Shown piece after piece: positions 27,249-37,471 of a stretch of 64,000 nucleotides of DNA. A program made the translations under genes and the position numbers. The DNA comes from Streptomyces umbrinus (lineage in GTDB: Bacteria > Actinomycetota > Actinomycetes > Streptomycetales > Streptomycetaceae), in the NCBI RefSeq assembly GCF_030817415.1, contig NZ_JAUSZI010000002.1:4898001-4962000 (forward strand), in the 5' to 3' direction. Numbering within the stretch: the first letter of the stretch is position 1; every line of letters begins with the position of its first letter. The notes beneath the pieces are model-generated. The model was not told where the DNA came from and did not search any database. It saw only the letters and a program-made list of their open reading frames with translations.

Positions 27249-28454
27249 ATGCCCGCAGATCTCGCCGTCATCGGCCTCGGCCAGCTCGGCCTGCCCCTGG
27301 CCCAGGCCGCCGTCAGCGCCGGCATCTCCACACTCGGCTACCAGTGCGGCGACCCCGCGCCGCTGGCCGCGGCCGACCAGCGCCGGATGCTCTCGACGGG
27401 CTTCCGGCCGGCCACCAACCCGGCCGAACTCGGCCGGGTCCGTACCGCGGTCATCTGCGCGCCGACCCCGCGCGGCGCGGACGGCGCGCTCGACCTGGGT
27501 CAACTGGCCGACGCCGCCCGCACCCTGGCCGCACACCTGCGCCCGCACACCACGGTGATCCTTGAGTCCCCCGTCTACCCCGGCACGACGGAGGAATTCC
27601 TCCGTCCGCTCCTCGAAGAGGGCTCCGGCCTCCGCGCGGGCCGCGACTTCCATCTCGCGTACTCACCCAGCCGCGTCGACCCGGGCAACCGCGACCACAC
27701 CCCCGCCAACACCCCGAAGGTCATCGGCGGCCTCACCCCCGCCTGCACCGAGTCGGCCGCCGCCTTCTACGGGCGCCTCACCGACAAGGTCGTACGCGCG
27801 CGTGGACCACGGGAAGCGGAGACCGTGCAGCTCCTGGAGACCAACTACCGGCACGTCAACATCGCCCTCGTCAACGAGATGGCGGTCCTCTGCCACGACC
27901 TGGGCGTCGACCTGTGGGACGTCATCCGCTGCGCCGAGACCAAGCCGTTCGGCTTCCAGGCCTTCCGCCCCGGCCCCGGCGTAGGCGGCCACGCCGTCCC
28001 CCGGGACCTCGCGGGCCTGCGAACCCGCTCCCTGCGCATGGTCGAACTGGCCCAGCAGGTCAACAACCACATGCCGCAGTACGTCATCCAGCGCGCGGCC
28101 ACGCTCCTCAACGAGCACGGCAAGTCCGCCCGCGGCGCACGCGTGCTCCTCCTCGGCGTCACCTACAAGGCCGACCACGCCGACCAACAGGGCTCCCCCG
28201 CCAAGGAGATCGCGACCCGCCTGATGGAACTCGGCGCCGCCGTCAGCTACCACGACCCGCTCGTCCCGTCCTGGAGCATCCTCGACCGCCCGGTCCCCCG
28301 CGTGGACTCCCTCTACGAGGCCGCAGCCGACGCGGACCTGACGATCCTCCTCCAGCAACACCGCACGTACGACCTGCAAGGGCTGTCGGTGAAGGCGCAG
28401 CTGCTGCTGGACACGCGGGGGGCTACGCCCACGGGGGCGGCGCACAGGTTGTGA
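27249..28454 (+). CDS. UDP-glucose/UDP-ManNAc dehydrogenase family protein lacking the catalytic cysteine
   Basis: A 401-residue member of the nucleotide-sugar dehydrogenase family, which oxidises C6 of a UDP-hexose to a carboxylate. The NAD fold (VIGLGQLGLPLA, 7-18), the central segment NYRHVNIALVNE (199-210) and the UDP-binding C-terminal domain (GVTYKADHADQQGSPA) are present. The active-site loop reads PGVGGHAVPRD: residue 249 is Ala, where the family has the essential Cys. The DNA is GCC, two bases from a Cys codon. It is therefore probably not a standard four-electron dehydrogenase; it may stop at another step or bind only. I chose the ATG at 27249, after GGGAAGGA. Confidence 0.85.
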   Translation: MPADLAVIGLGQLGLPLAQAAVSAGISTLGYQCGDPAPLAAADQRRMLSTGFRPATNPAELGRVRTAVICAPTPRGADGALDLGQLADAARTLAAHLRPHTTVILESPVYPGTTEEFLRPLLEEGSGLRAGRDFHLAYSPSRVDPGNRDHTPANTPKVIGGLTPACTESAAAFYGRLTDKVVRARGPREAETVQLLETNYRHVNIALVNEMAVLCHDLGVDLWDVIRCAETKPFGFQAFRPGPGVGGHAVPRDLAGLRTRSLRMVELAQQVNNHMPQYVIQRAATLLNEHGKSARGARVLLLGVTYKADHADQQGSPAKEIATRLMELGAAVSYHDPLVPSWSILDRPVPRVDSLYEAAADADLTILLQQHRTYDLQGLSVKAQLLLDTRGATPTGAAHRL

Positions 28455-28522
28455 CCGGGGGCGCGCGGGGCGGTCCCGAGCCTCTGGGGCTGGTGGCACA
28501 GAGCGCTCCACGCCGGTACCGT

Positions 28523-28708
28523 ACAAAAGGTGGAGCCCACCACAGGGGACACTGCGGCAGGCTCCAGGATGGATCACGGAGTGTCCGCCCCTACTGTGTT
28601 TGGGGGTGGCCGCTCACAAAAGGTGGAGCCCACCGCAGCAGGCACTGCGGCAGGCTCCAAGATGGATCACGGAGTGTCCGCCCCTAGTTGTGATGGGGGC
28701 GGCCGCTC
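28523..28708. repeat. Tandem duplication of a 93-bp unit
   Basis: Two head-to-tail copies (28523-28615, 28616-28708), each starting ACAAAAGGTGGAGCCCACC and ending GGCCGCTC, differ at about a dozen positions. The unit is exactly 31 codons and open in more than one frame, but no ribosome site or family is recognisable. GGTGGAGCCCACC is itself a small palindrome. Confidence 0.85.
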
Positions 28709-28802
28709 ACCATCCGAAAATTCGCAAGTTCCACCTCCTCCGGCACTTCACCGTCCACAGACGGATCCGGTCCCAGCGGGTGGGCTTGCGATGGCGGCCC
28801 AT
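28707..28802 (-). CDS. Possible small basic protein (31 aa)
   Basis: ATG at 28802 is preceded by AAGGGGGCGCCC and opens a 31-codon frame rich in Arg, Lys and Trp (TRWDRIRLWTVKC). Third positions are mostly G or C. The stop lies at the edge of the 93-bp repeats. No family is recognised. It could be chance. Confidence 0.3.
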   Translation of the reverse strand: MGRHRKPTRWDRIRLWTVKCRRRWNLRIFGW

Positions 28803-29040
28803 GGGCGCCCCCTTCCACGACGCCACCCAGAGGCCCGGTGGGCAGCACGTCGGAACTCGGGCCGGGCCCCGACGGCCGGGGTCCGGAACCATGTCCTTGG
28901 AAGGGGGCACCCCACACAACTGGGGCGCCGAACAGGGACGTTACCGCCCCGAAACGGCCTTCAGACGCGCATTCGCCCCGAACGCAACCACGCGCCCCCC
29001 ATCACAAGACGCGCCCCACCAGGCCCAGTTGGGCACACGA

Positions 29041-29073
29041 AAGGGCCCGGACCACCCCGGCCCGGGCCCCTCG
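29041..29073 (-). terminator. GC hairpin downstream of guaB3
   Basis: AGGGCCCGG and CCGGGCCCCT pair around ACCACCCCGGC just after the guaB3 stop on the minus strand. Confidence 0.5.
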
Positions 29074-29086
29074 AAGTGCCGTGCGG

Positions 29087-30211
29087 CTACCGCTTGTGCT
29101 GCGAATCCGCCACCGTGACCTCGACCCGCTGGAACTCCTTGAGCTCGCTGTACCCGGTCGTGGCCATGGCCCGCCGCAGCGCGCCGAAGAAGTTCATCGA
29201 ACCGTCGGGCGTGTGCGAGGGCCCGGCGAGGACCTCCTCGATGGTGCCGACCGTGCCGAGGTCGACCTTCTTGCCGCGCGGCAGCTCGTCGTTGACGGCC
29301 TCCATGCCCCAGTGGTGGCCCCGGCCGGGCGCGTCGGTGGCGCGCGCGAGCGGGGAGCCCATCATCACGGAGTCGGCGCCGCAGGCGATCGCCTTGGGGA
29401 GGTCGCCGGACCAGCCGACACCGCCGTCCGCGATCACGTGCACGTACCGGCCGCCGGACTCGTCCATGTAGTCGCGGCGGGCCGCGGCCACGTCGGCGAC
29501 CGCGGTGGCCATCGGGACCTGGATGCCCAGGACGTTGCGCGTGGTGTGCGCGGCGCCGCCGCCGAAGCCGACGAGGACACCGGCCGCGCCCGTACGCATC
29601 AGGTGCAGGGCCGCCGTGTACGTGGCGCAGCCGCCGACGATGACCGGGACGTCCAGCTCGTAGATGAACTGCTTCAGGTTCAGCGGCTCGGAGGCACCGG
29701 ACACGTGCTCGGCCGACACCGTCGTACCGCGGATGACGAAGATGTCGACGCCCGCGTCCACGACGGCCTTGGAGAACTGGGCCGTGCGCTGCGGGGAGAG
29801 CGCTGCCGCGGTGACCACGCCCGAGTCGCGCACCTCCTTGATGCGCTGCCCGATCAGCTCCTCCTTGATGGGAGCCGCGTAGATCTCCTGGAGACGGCGG
29901 GTCGCGGTGTCCACGTCCAGCTCCGCGATCTCGTCGAGGAGCGGCTGCGGGTCCTCGTACCTCGTCCAGAGGCCTTCGAGGTTCAGGACGCCCAGGCCGC
30001 CGAGCTCGCCGATACGGATGGCGGTGGCCGGCGAGACGACCGAGTCCATGGGGGCGGCCAGGAACGGCAGCTCGAAGCGGTAGGCGTCGATCTGCCAGGC
30101 GATCGAGACCTCCTTCGGGTCTCGCGTACGGCGGCTCGGGACGACGGCGATGTCGTCGAAGGCGTACGCCCGGCGGCCGCGCTTGCCGCGCCCGATCTCG
30201 ATCTCAGTCAC
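29087..30211 (-). CDS. GuaB3-type IMP dehydrogenase/GMP reductase family protein
   Basis: A 374-residue TIM-barrel protein related to IMP dehydrogenase but without CBS domains. The phosphate-binding blocks are present (GVLVGFGGGA, then DGGVGWSGDLPKAIACGAD and MMGSPLA). The loop that carries the catalytic Cys in GuaB (GSICTTR) reads GAAHTTR here, with His222 in the Cys position, so ordinary IMP oxidation is unlikely. Some GuaB3 proteins have been reported to reduce GMP to IMP; whether this one does is unknown. It is the conserved actinobacterial partner of guaB. A perfect hairpin separates the two genes, so guaB3 probably has its own promoter. Confidence 0.85.
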   Translation of the reverse strand: MTEIEIGRGKRGRRAYAFDDIAVVPSRRTRDPKEVSIAWQIDAYRFELPFLAAPMDSVVSPATAIRIGELGGLGVLNLEGLWTRYEDPQPLLDEIAELDVDTATRRLQEIYAAPIKEELIGQRIKEVRDSGVVTAAALSPQRTAQFSKAVVDAGVDIFVIRGTTVSAEHVSGASEPLNLKQFIYELDVPVIVGGCATYTAALHLMRTGAAGVLVGFGGGAAHTTRNVLGIQVPMATAVADVAAARRDYMDESGGRYVHVIADGGVGWSGDLPKAIACGADSVMMGSPLARATDAPGRGHHWGMEAVNDELPRGKKVDLGTVGTIEEVLAGPSHTPDGSMNFFGALRRAMATTGYSELKEFQRVEVTVADSQHKR

Positions 30212-30255
30212 GTGTGTGGCCTTTCCCTCTTCGCTTCTGCGCCTCCCAGTATCCC

Positions 30256-30314
30256 CGACACCTACGACAGGGGCGGTCCCGGAGCATCCGGGACCGCCCC
30301 TGTCGTAGGTGTCG
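30256..30314 (-). terminator. Terminator of guaB, 28-bp perfect stem
   Basis: Positions 30256-30283 and 30287-30314 are perfectly complementary with the three-base loop GCA. It lies just behind the guaB stop and upstream of the guaB3 start. Confidence 0.9.
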
Positions 30315-30326
30315 GCTGGGTGGCGA

Positions 30327-32339
<2,013 letters not shown>

Positions 32340-33017
32340 CTACTGCTCCGCCAGCGCCCGCAAACGGCTCAGCGCCCTGTGCTGGGCCACCCGGACCGCG
32401 CCCGGTGACATCCCCAGCATCTGGCCCGTCTCCTCGGCCGTGAGACCCACCGCGATCCTCAGCAGGAGAAGCTCGCGCTGGTTCTCGGGGAGGTTGGCCA
32501 TGAGCTTCTTGGCCCACTCGGCGTCGCTGCTGAGGAGGGCACGCTCCTCGGGGCCGAGCGAGTCGTCCGGCCGCTCGGGCATCTCGTCCGACGGCACGGC
32601 CGTCGAGCCGGGATGGCGCATCGCGGCGCGCTGCAGATCGGCGACCTTGTGCGCGGCGATGGCGAAGACGAAGGCCTCGAAGGGGCGCCCGGTGTCCTTG
32701 TACCGCGGCAGTGCGAGGAGCACCGCGACACAGACCTCCTGCGCCAGGTCCTCCACGAAGTGCCGCGCGTCACCCGGCAGTCGGGACAGCCGTGTACGGC
32801 AGTAGCGCAGCGCGAGGGGGTGGACATGGGCGAGCAGGTCGTGCGTGGCCTGCTCGTCTCCGTCGACCGCGCGATGGACGAGCGCACCGATTGCCCCTTG
32901 GGCAGTGGCCGCCTCGTCGTCACGCATCGGTCCATGGTGCCTTGGCGTCGTCCTGTCCGTGGCACCGCGTCCGTAGTTGTGCACCGAAGCGTTATGAGCA
33001 GGTGCGCCGGAACTCAT
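32340..33017 (-). CDS. ECF RNA polymerase sigma factor, SigD/ShbA-like
   Basis: A 225-residue group 4 sigma factor. Region 2 is recognisable ([21 protein letters not shown], then [13 protein letters not shown]), followed by region 4 ([45 protein letters not shown]). It sits between guaB and bldM, the same setting as mycobacterial sigD between guaB2 and whiB3. The Streptomyces homologue in this position may be ShbA, the factor reported to drive transcription of hrdB; I infer this from memory and context. I chose the ATG at 33017 because GGGAGGGG precedes it; ATG at 32927 would give a more standard-length protein. No anti-sigma gene is adjacent. Confidence 0.85.
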   Translation of the reverse strand: MSSGAPAHNASVHNYGRGATDRTTPRHHGPMRDDEAATAQGAIGALVHRAVDGDEQATHDLLAHVHPLALRYCRTRLSRLPGDARHFVEDLAQEVCVAVLLALPRYKDTGRPFEAFVFAIAAHKVADLQRAAMRHPGSTAVPSDEMPERPDDSLGPEERALLSSDAEWAKKLMANLPENQRELLLLRIAVGLTAEETGQMLGMSPGAVRVAQHRALSRLRALAEQ

Positions 33018-33198
33018 CTCCTGCGCCCTCCCCTCCCGCTCGACCGACTCGTTCCCGAGGAACTCCACACCTCAAGGATGCGGCATCCGCCGGGAAACGG
33101 GGATCGCCCGCCGGAACGGCCGGTTTCGATCCCCCGTCGGGTCCGGCCCCACCCGCCGTGCGGCGGGCGGGGACACCCGTACCCCCGCGGCGGTTCAC

Positions 33199-33810
33199 CT
33201 AGCGGACCAGGCCCCATCGGAACCCGAGCGCCACCGCGTGCGCGCGGTCCGAGGCGCCGAGCTTCTTGAAGAGCCGTCGCGCGTGGGTCTTGACGGTGTC
33301 CTCGGAGAGGAACAGCTCACGGCCGATCTCCGCGTTCGACCGGCCGTGGCTCATGCCCTCCAGGACCTGGATCTCACGCGCGGTGAGCGTCGGCGCGGCA
33401 CCCATCTCGGCCGACCGCAGTCTGCGCGGCGCGAGCCGCCAGGTCGGGTCGGCGAGAGCCTGGGTGACGGTCGCACGCAGCTCCGCGCGGGAGGCGTCCT
33501 TGTGGAGATAGCCACGGGCACCGGCGGCGACCGCGAGCGCGACACCGTCCAGGTCCTCGGCGACGGTGAGCATGATGATGCGCGCACCGGGGTCGGCGGA
33601 CAGCAGCCGCCGGACCGTCTCCACGCCGCCCAGACCGGGCATGCGTACGTCCATCAGAATCAGGTCCGAACGGTCGGCACCCCAGCGGCGGAGGACTTCC
33701 TCGCCGTTGGCCGCCGTGGTCACGCGCTCTACGCCGGGCACGGTCGCCACCGCACGGCGGAGCGCCTCTCGGGCAAGCGGGGAGTCGTCGCAGACGAGGA
33801 CGGATGTCAT
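33199..33810 (-). CDS. bldM: Developmental response regulator BldM
   Basis: A 203-residue NarL/FixJ-type regulator. The receiver domain has the acidic pair (CDDS) and the phosphorylation-site Asp in LILMDVRMPG. The C-terminal LuxR-type helix-turn-helix reads LTAREIQVLEGMSHGRSNAEIGRELFLSEDTVKTH in part. Length and sequence agree with BldM, an orphan regulator needed for aerial growth and sporulation in Streptomyces, acting as a homodimer and with WhiI. GGAGGACGG lies before the ATG. It is divergent from whiD, and a sigma-BldN promoter match lies about 125 bp upstream of its start. Confidence 0.95.
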   Translation of the reverse strand: MTSVLVCDDSPLAREALRRAVATVPGVERVTTAANGEEVLRRWGADRSDLILMDVRMPGLGGVETVRRLLSADPGARIIMLTVAEDLDGVALAVAAGARGYLHKDASRAELRATVTQALADPTWRLAPRRLRSAEMGAAPTLTAREIQVLEGMSHGRSNAEIGRELFLSEDTVKTHARRLFKKLGASDRAHAVALGFRWGLVR

Positions 33811-34190
33811 GGCCGTCCTCCGCAGCTGATGCGCGTCACCTTGAGCCTCCAGGCTGGTACGAATCGTCACCTGTGCGGTTGACGCTCTCGGACGCTTGCC
33901 CGAGCGCTTGTTCTTTCAACCGCCTCCGCACTCTCAACGACGGTCACCCGAAAGAGTTACGGGGCGGTGAGCCACGTTCGGCACTCTACGTGAGGGCACG
34001 GACACGGTGGAGACACCCACGGCGGACCCTCAAGGTTTCATCACAACCTATGCCCCATTTAGCCGCTTTTCTTCCCATTTACTGGTGTCTGAGGCTAGAT
34101 TCGCAATGAGTCATATTTTCATCTCCTTAGATCATAGATGTACGGTCATGGGCACGTAACCGCCCAGAACGGCTACAAGGGGACAACGAA
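33811..34190. other. Divergent bldM-whiD regulatory region
   Basis: This 380-bp gap carries the bldM promoter with its BldN-type match. Toward whiD, about 34030-34140 is unusually AT-rich (TCATATTTTCATCTCCTTAGATCATAG), in contrast to the rest of the window; whiD promoters are expected there. No gene is seen. Confidence 0.75.
33934..33961 (-). promoter_or_regulatory. Sigma-BldN-type promoter of bldM
   Basis: On the minus strand the sequence is CGTAAC, 16 bases, CGTTGA, an exact match to the consensus I recall for sigma-BldN. bldM is a known target of this sigma factor in Streptomyces. Confidence 0.85.
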
Positions 34191-34526
34191 ATGGCAGATT
34201 TCTCCCGCCTTCCCGGACCGAACGCGGATCTGTGGGACTGGCAGCTCCTCGCGGCTTGCCGCGGGGTCGACAGCTCGCTCTTCTTCCACCCGGAGGGCGA
34301 GCGCGGTGCGGCACGGAGCGCTCGTGAGAACTCGGCCAAAGAGGTCTGCATGAGGTGCCCGGTACGCGCGGAGTGCGCGGCGCACGCCCTGGCGGTGCGC
34401 GAGCCGTACGGCGTGTGGGGCGGCCTCACCGAGGACGAGCGCGAGGAACTCATGGGGCGGGCGCGCAACCGCCTGGTCTCGGCGTCGGCGTCGACGTCCG
34501 GCGGAGACACTCCGTCACATCACTGA
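34191..34526 (+). CDS. whiD: WhiB-family iron-sulfur regulator WhiD
   Basis: A 111-residue Wbl protein. Cys23, Cys53, Cys56 and Cys62 bind the [4Fe-4S] cluster; these are the cluster ligands known in WhiD. The G[VI]WGG turn (YGVWGGLTEDER) and the basic C-terminal segment follow. WhiD is needed for late sporulation in Streptomyces and binds the principal sigma factor. AAGGGGAC precedes the ATG. The gene is divergent from bldM, as expected for the Streptomyces pair, and the mycobacterial relative whiB3 is in the same neighbourhood. A palindromic hairpin follows. Confidence 0.95.
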   Translation: MADFSRLPGPNADLWDWQLLAACRGVDSSLFFHPEGERGAARSARENSAKEVCMRCPVRAECAAHALAVREPYGVWGGLTEDEREELMGRARNRLVSASASTSGGDTPSHH

Positions 34527-34544
34527 AGGAACGTTTCTTCGAAC

Positions 34545-34562
34545 GGGCACGCGCGCGTGCCC
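34545..34562 (+). terminator. Hairpin after whiD
   Basis: GGGCACGCGCGCGTGCCC is a perfect 18-bp palindrome placed 18 bp after the whiD stop and followed by CTGCTTTC. Confidence 0.6.
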
Positions 34563-34629
34563 CTGCTTTCCGACGGATCAGCCCTCCGACAGGCCGGCCT
34601 TCCACCAGGTCAGCCGCTCTTCTGACGGG

Positions 34630-35526
34630 TCAGCGCGCCGCGGCCCGGGCCAGGTGATCCAACGTGGCCGCCACCGCGGGCACCTGAGCGAGGTCCGGCA
34701 ACGTGAGCGCGACGATCTCCCGCCGCAGCGCGGGTTCGACCATCACCGTGCGCGCACCCCTGGGGCGTACCGACTCGATGGCGAGCTCCGGCAGGACCGC
34801 GACCCCCAGACCCGCTCCGACCAGGCCGACCACGGCCGGGTAGTCGTCGGTCGCGAAGTCGATACGGGGCGTGAAGCCCGCGCGCTCGCAGACCTCGACG
34901 AGCTGGCCGCGGCAGCGGGGGCAGCCGGCGATCCACGGCTCGTCGGCCAGTTCGCCGATGGCGACCGTCCGCGCGCGGGCCAGCCGGTGCCGCTCGGGGA
35001 CCAGGCCCACGAGCCGGTCCTTGAGCAGGGGCCGTACCACCAGGTCGTCCCACTCCTCGGCGCCCGCCGCGCCCTCGTACCGGAACGCGAGCGTGACGTC
35101 GCAGTCGCCCTCGCGCAGCATCTCGACCGAGCGCGGCGGCTCGGCCTCCTCCAGGGAGACGCGGGTGCCGGGGTGCGCGGCGCGAAGGGCGGCGAGCGCT
35201 GCCGGTACGAGCGTGGAGCTGCCACTGGGGAAGGAGACGAGCCGGACCCGGCCGGCCCGCAGTCCCGCGATCGCGGCGACCTCCTCCTCGGCGGCCGTCA
35301 GCCCGGCGATGATGCCCGCGGCATGCCGTACGAGAGCCTCGCCTGCCTGGGTCAGTCGCATCTCGCGGCCCGTGCGGATCAGCAGGGGCGTGCCGACGGA
35401 GGCTTCGAGGGCCTTCATCTGCTGGCTGACGGCGGGCTGGGTGCAGCCCAGTTCGCGCCCCGCCGCCGAGAAGGAGCCGGTGGCGGCGACGGCGCGCAGC
35501 ACACGGAGATGACGGGCCTCGATCAC
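34630..35526 (-). CDS. LysR-family transcriptional regulator
   Basis: A 298-residue regulator. The N-terminal helix-turn-helix (HLRVLRAVAATGSFSAAG, CTQPAVSQQMKALE) is standard, followed by a periplasmic-binding-like effector domain. Two cysteines in GCPRCRG near residue 200 could be redox or ligand sensing. It is divergent from the MOSC gene with a 79-bp gap, so it probably controls that gene and itself. The GTG at 35526 is almost touching GGAGG, so a leaderless start is possible. Confidence 0.88.
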   Translation of the reverse strand: MIEARHLRVLRAVAATGSFSAAGRELGCTQPAVSQQMKALEASVGTPLLIRTGREMRLTQAGEALVRHAAGIIAGLTAAEEEVAAIAGLRAGRVRLVSFPSGSSTLVPAALAALRAAHPGTRVSLEEAEPPRSVEMLREGDCDVTLAFRYEGAAGAEEWDDLVVRPLLKDRLVGLVPERHRLARARTVAIGELADEPWIAGCPRCRGQLVEVCERAGFTPRIDFATDDYPAVVGLVGAGLGVAVLPELAIESVRPRGARTVMVEPALRREIVALTLPDLAQVPAVAATLDHLARAAAR

Positions 35527-35605
35527 CCTCCGAGCATAAGCGAATCTTGGATACGGCGACGAATATTGCGTCGAGGCTTTGGCTCGTACCGTCTAGCGTG
35601 CAGTC

Positions 35606-36283
35606 ATGAAGCTTCTGTCTCTGAACCTTGGCCGCCCCAAGGCCGTCGACTACACGGACCAGGCGGACGGCGTGACCGGGATCGACAAGCGGCCGGTGGA
35701 CGGGCCGGTGCGGGTGTCCGCGCCCGGGCCCAAGGGGGTCGGCGCAAGCGGACTCGCCGGGGACGCGGTGTGCGAGCTGCGGCACCACGGCGGCGACCAC
35801 CAGGCGGTGTACGCCGTCGCGCGCGAGGACCTCGACGACTGGGAGCGCGAGCTGGGGCGGCCCCTGGCCAGCGGAATGTTCGGGGAGAACCTCACGACGG
35901 AGGGCGTCGACGTGTCCGGCGCACGGATCGGGGAACGCTGGCGGGTCGGCTCCGAGGTCGTCCTGGAGGTCACCTCCGGGCGGATTCCCTGTCTCACCTT
36001 CCAGGGCCATCTGGGCGAGAAGGGGTGGGTCAGGCGGTTCACCGCGAAGGGCGCGCCCGGTGCGTATCTGCGGGTGATCGAGCCGGGTGAGCTGCGGGCG
36101 GGCGACCCGATCGAGATCGTCCACCGGCCCGACCACGAGGTGACCGTCGCCCTCCAGTTCCGCGCCAGCACGACCGAACGGGGCCTGCTGCCACAGGTGT
36201 TGGAGGCGGGGGACGCACTGCATCCGGAGGCACTGAAGCATGCGCGGGAGTACGTGGAGAAGTACGGCGGGGACGTGAAGTGA
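35606..36283 (+). CDS. MOSC-domain protein (YiiM-like)
   Basis: A 225-residue protein with a MOSC beta-barrel. Characteristic stretches are GDAVCELRHHGGDHQAVYA and GMFGENLTTEGVDV, and the conserved Cys lies in IPCLTFQGHLGEKGW. MOSC proteins bind or transfer sulfur and work on molybdenum cofactor-dependent reduction, for example of N-hydroxylated compounds (YiiM). A TAGCGT hexamer sits 12 bases upstream of the ATG, so the transcript may be nearly leaderless. Divergent LysR control is likely. Confidence 0.85.
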   Translation: MKLLSLNLGRPKAVDYTDQADGVTGIDKRPVDGPVRVSAPGPKGVGASGLAGDAVCELRHHGGDHQAVYAVAREDLDDWERELGRPLASGMFGENLTTEGVDVSGARIGERWRVGSEVVLEVTSGRIPCLTFQGHLGEKGWVRRFTAKGAPGAYLRVIEPGELRAGDPIEIVHRPDHEVTVALQFRASTTERGLLPQVLEAGDALHPEALKHAREYVEKYGGDVK

Positions 36284-36507
36284 GCTGAGACCGCCGTCCC
36301 GCCGGGCGAGTTGAAGAAGCCCGGCACCGACACGCGGCCGACCCGGACACTCCGCGCAAATCACACTGCCGTCCGCCGCAGCGCGAAGGCCGGGAGACGA
36401 CAGGGCAGTTCGTCGTTGTGGAGGTTGTGGGGAAGGGACAGCCGACGGGTGCACTTTCGGGTCATTCGGCGCACGGACAGCATGAGACAGGTCACTAATC
36501 TTGGGCC

Positions 36508-37281
36508 ATGACAACGGCTCTGATTACGGGATCGACCGCGGGCATCGGTGCCGCCTTCGCGCGGCGGCTCGCCTCCGACGGGCACAACCTCGTGCTGGTG
36601 GCGCGTGACAAGAAGCGGCTCGGTGAGCAGGCGACCGAACTGCACGACCGGCACGGCATCGAGGCGGAGGTGCTGACGGCGGATCTGGCGACGGACGAGG
36701 GCATCGAGGCGGTGGCCGCCCGCCTCTCGGACCGCAAGAACGCGGTCGACCTGCTGATCAACAACGCGGGCTTCGGCAACAAGGGCCTCTATCTGGACGT
36801 ACCGATGGCGGACGAGCTGAGGATGCTCAAGGTGCACTGCGAGGCGGTGCTCCGGCTGACCTCGGCGGCGGCCGGGTCCATGCGGGCGCGCGGGCGCGGC
36901 GGTGTCGTCAACGTGGCGTCCACGGCCGCGTTCGTGCCGCGCGGTACGTACGGGGCGTCGAAGGCGTGGGTCGTGCAGTTCACGCAGGGCGTGGCGAAGG
37001 ACCTGTCCGGCAGCGGCGTCCGGCTGATGGCGCTGTGCCCCGGGTTCGTGCGGACCGAGTTCCACGAGCGGGCCGGGATGGGCACGGACAACATCCCGAA
37101 CTGGATGTGGCTGGACGCCGACAAGGTGGTCACGGCCGCGCTGGCCGACCTGGCACGGGGCAAGTCGCTGTCCATTCCGGACCCGCGCTACAAGGCCCTG
37201 ATGGGTGTCGCGAAGGTGACACCGCGGGCGCTGCTCAGCGGGATCAGTTCGAAGACAGGGCGGAAGTACGGGCCGAAGTGA
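36508..37281 (+). CDS. Short-chain dehydrogenase/reductase
   Basis: A 257-residue SDR. The NAD(P) loop TGSTAGIG, NNAG, the catalytic Ser in VASTAAF and the YGASK Tyr/Lys pair are intact. A basic residue after the first strand region (ARDKKR) favours NADPH. The substrate is unknown. A TAATCT hexamer lies 7 bases before the ATG and there is no ribosome site, so it may be translated from a leaderless mRNA. A true Rho-independent terminator follows at 37385. Confidence 0.88.
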   Translation: MTTALITGSTAGIGAAFARRLASDGHNLVLVARDKKRLGEQATELHDRHGIEAEVLTADLATDEGIEAVAARLSDRKNAVDLLINNAGFGNKGLYLDVPMADELRMLKVHCEAVLRLTSAAAGSMRARGRGGVVNVASTAAFVPRGTYGASKAWVVQFTQGVAKDLSGSGVRLMALCPGFVRTEFHERAGMGTDNIPNWMWLDADKVVTAALADLARGKSLSIPDPRYKALMGVAKVTPRALLSGISSKTGRKYGPK

Positions 37282-37384
37282 GCCTGGTGCTGCGCGGTGA
37301 CGCGGACCGGCACTTAGGCGGCGGCACGGGCTGCGCAGACGGCGTAGAAAGCGCCGGCACGGACAAAGACGCAGACACAGGTGG

Positions 37385-37421
37385 AATCCCCTACGGCCGA
37401 AAAACGGCCGGAGGGGATTTT
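37385..37421 (+). terminator. Rho-independent terminator of the SDR gene
   Basis: AATCCCC-TA-CGGCCG pairs with CGGCCG-GA-GGGGATT across an AAAAA loop and runs into TTTT. Confidence 0.85.
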
Positions 37422-37471
37422 CACTAAAATGGGGGTATTCAACCGGACTCGAAGTGCCGGGAGGCGGCGCC

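Larger units (their letters stand above)
28455..29086. other. Gap of about 630 bp with repeats and one possible small gene
   Basis: The stretch between the dehydrogenase and guaB3 holds a 93-bp tandem duplication (28523-28708), a possible 31-codon minus-strand gene (28707-28802) and a GC hairpin behind guaB3 (about 29041-29073). I see nothing else supportable in 28803-29040. Confidence 0.6.
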
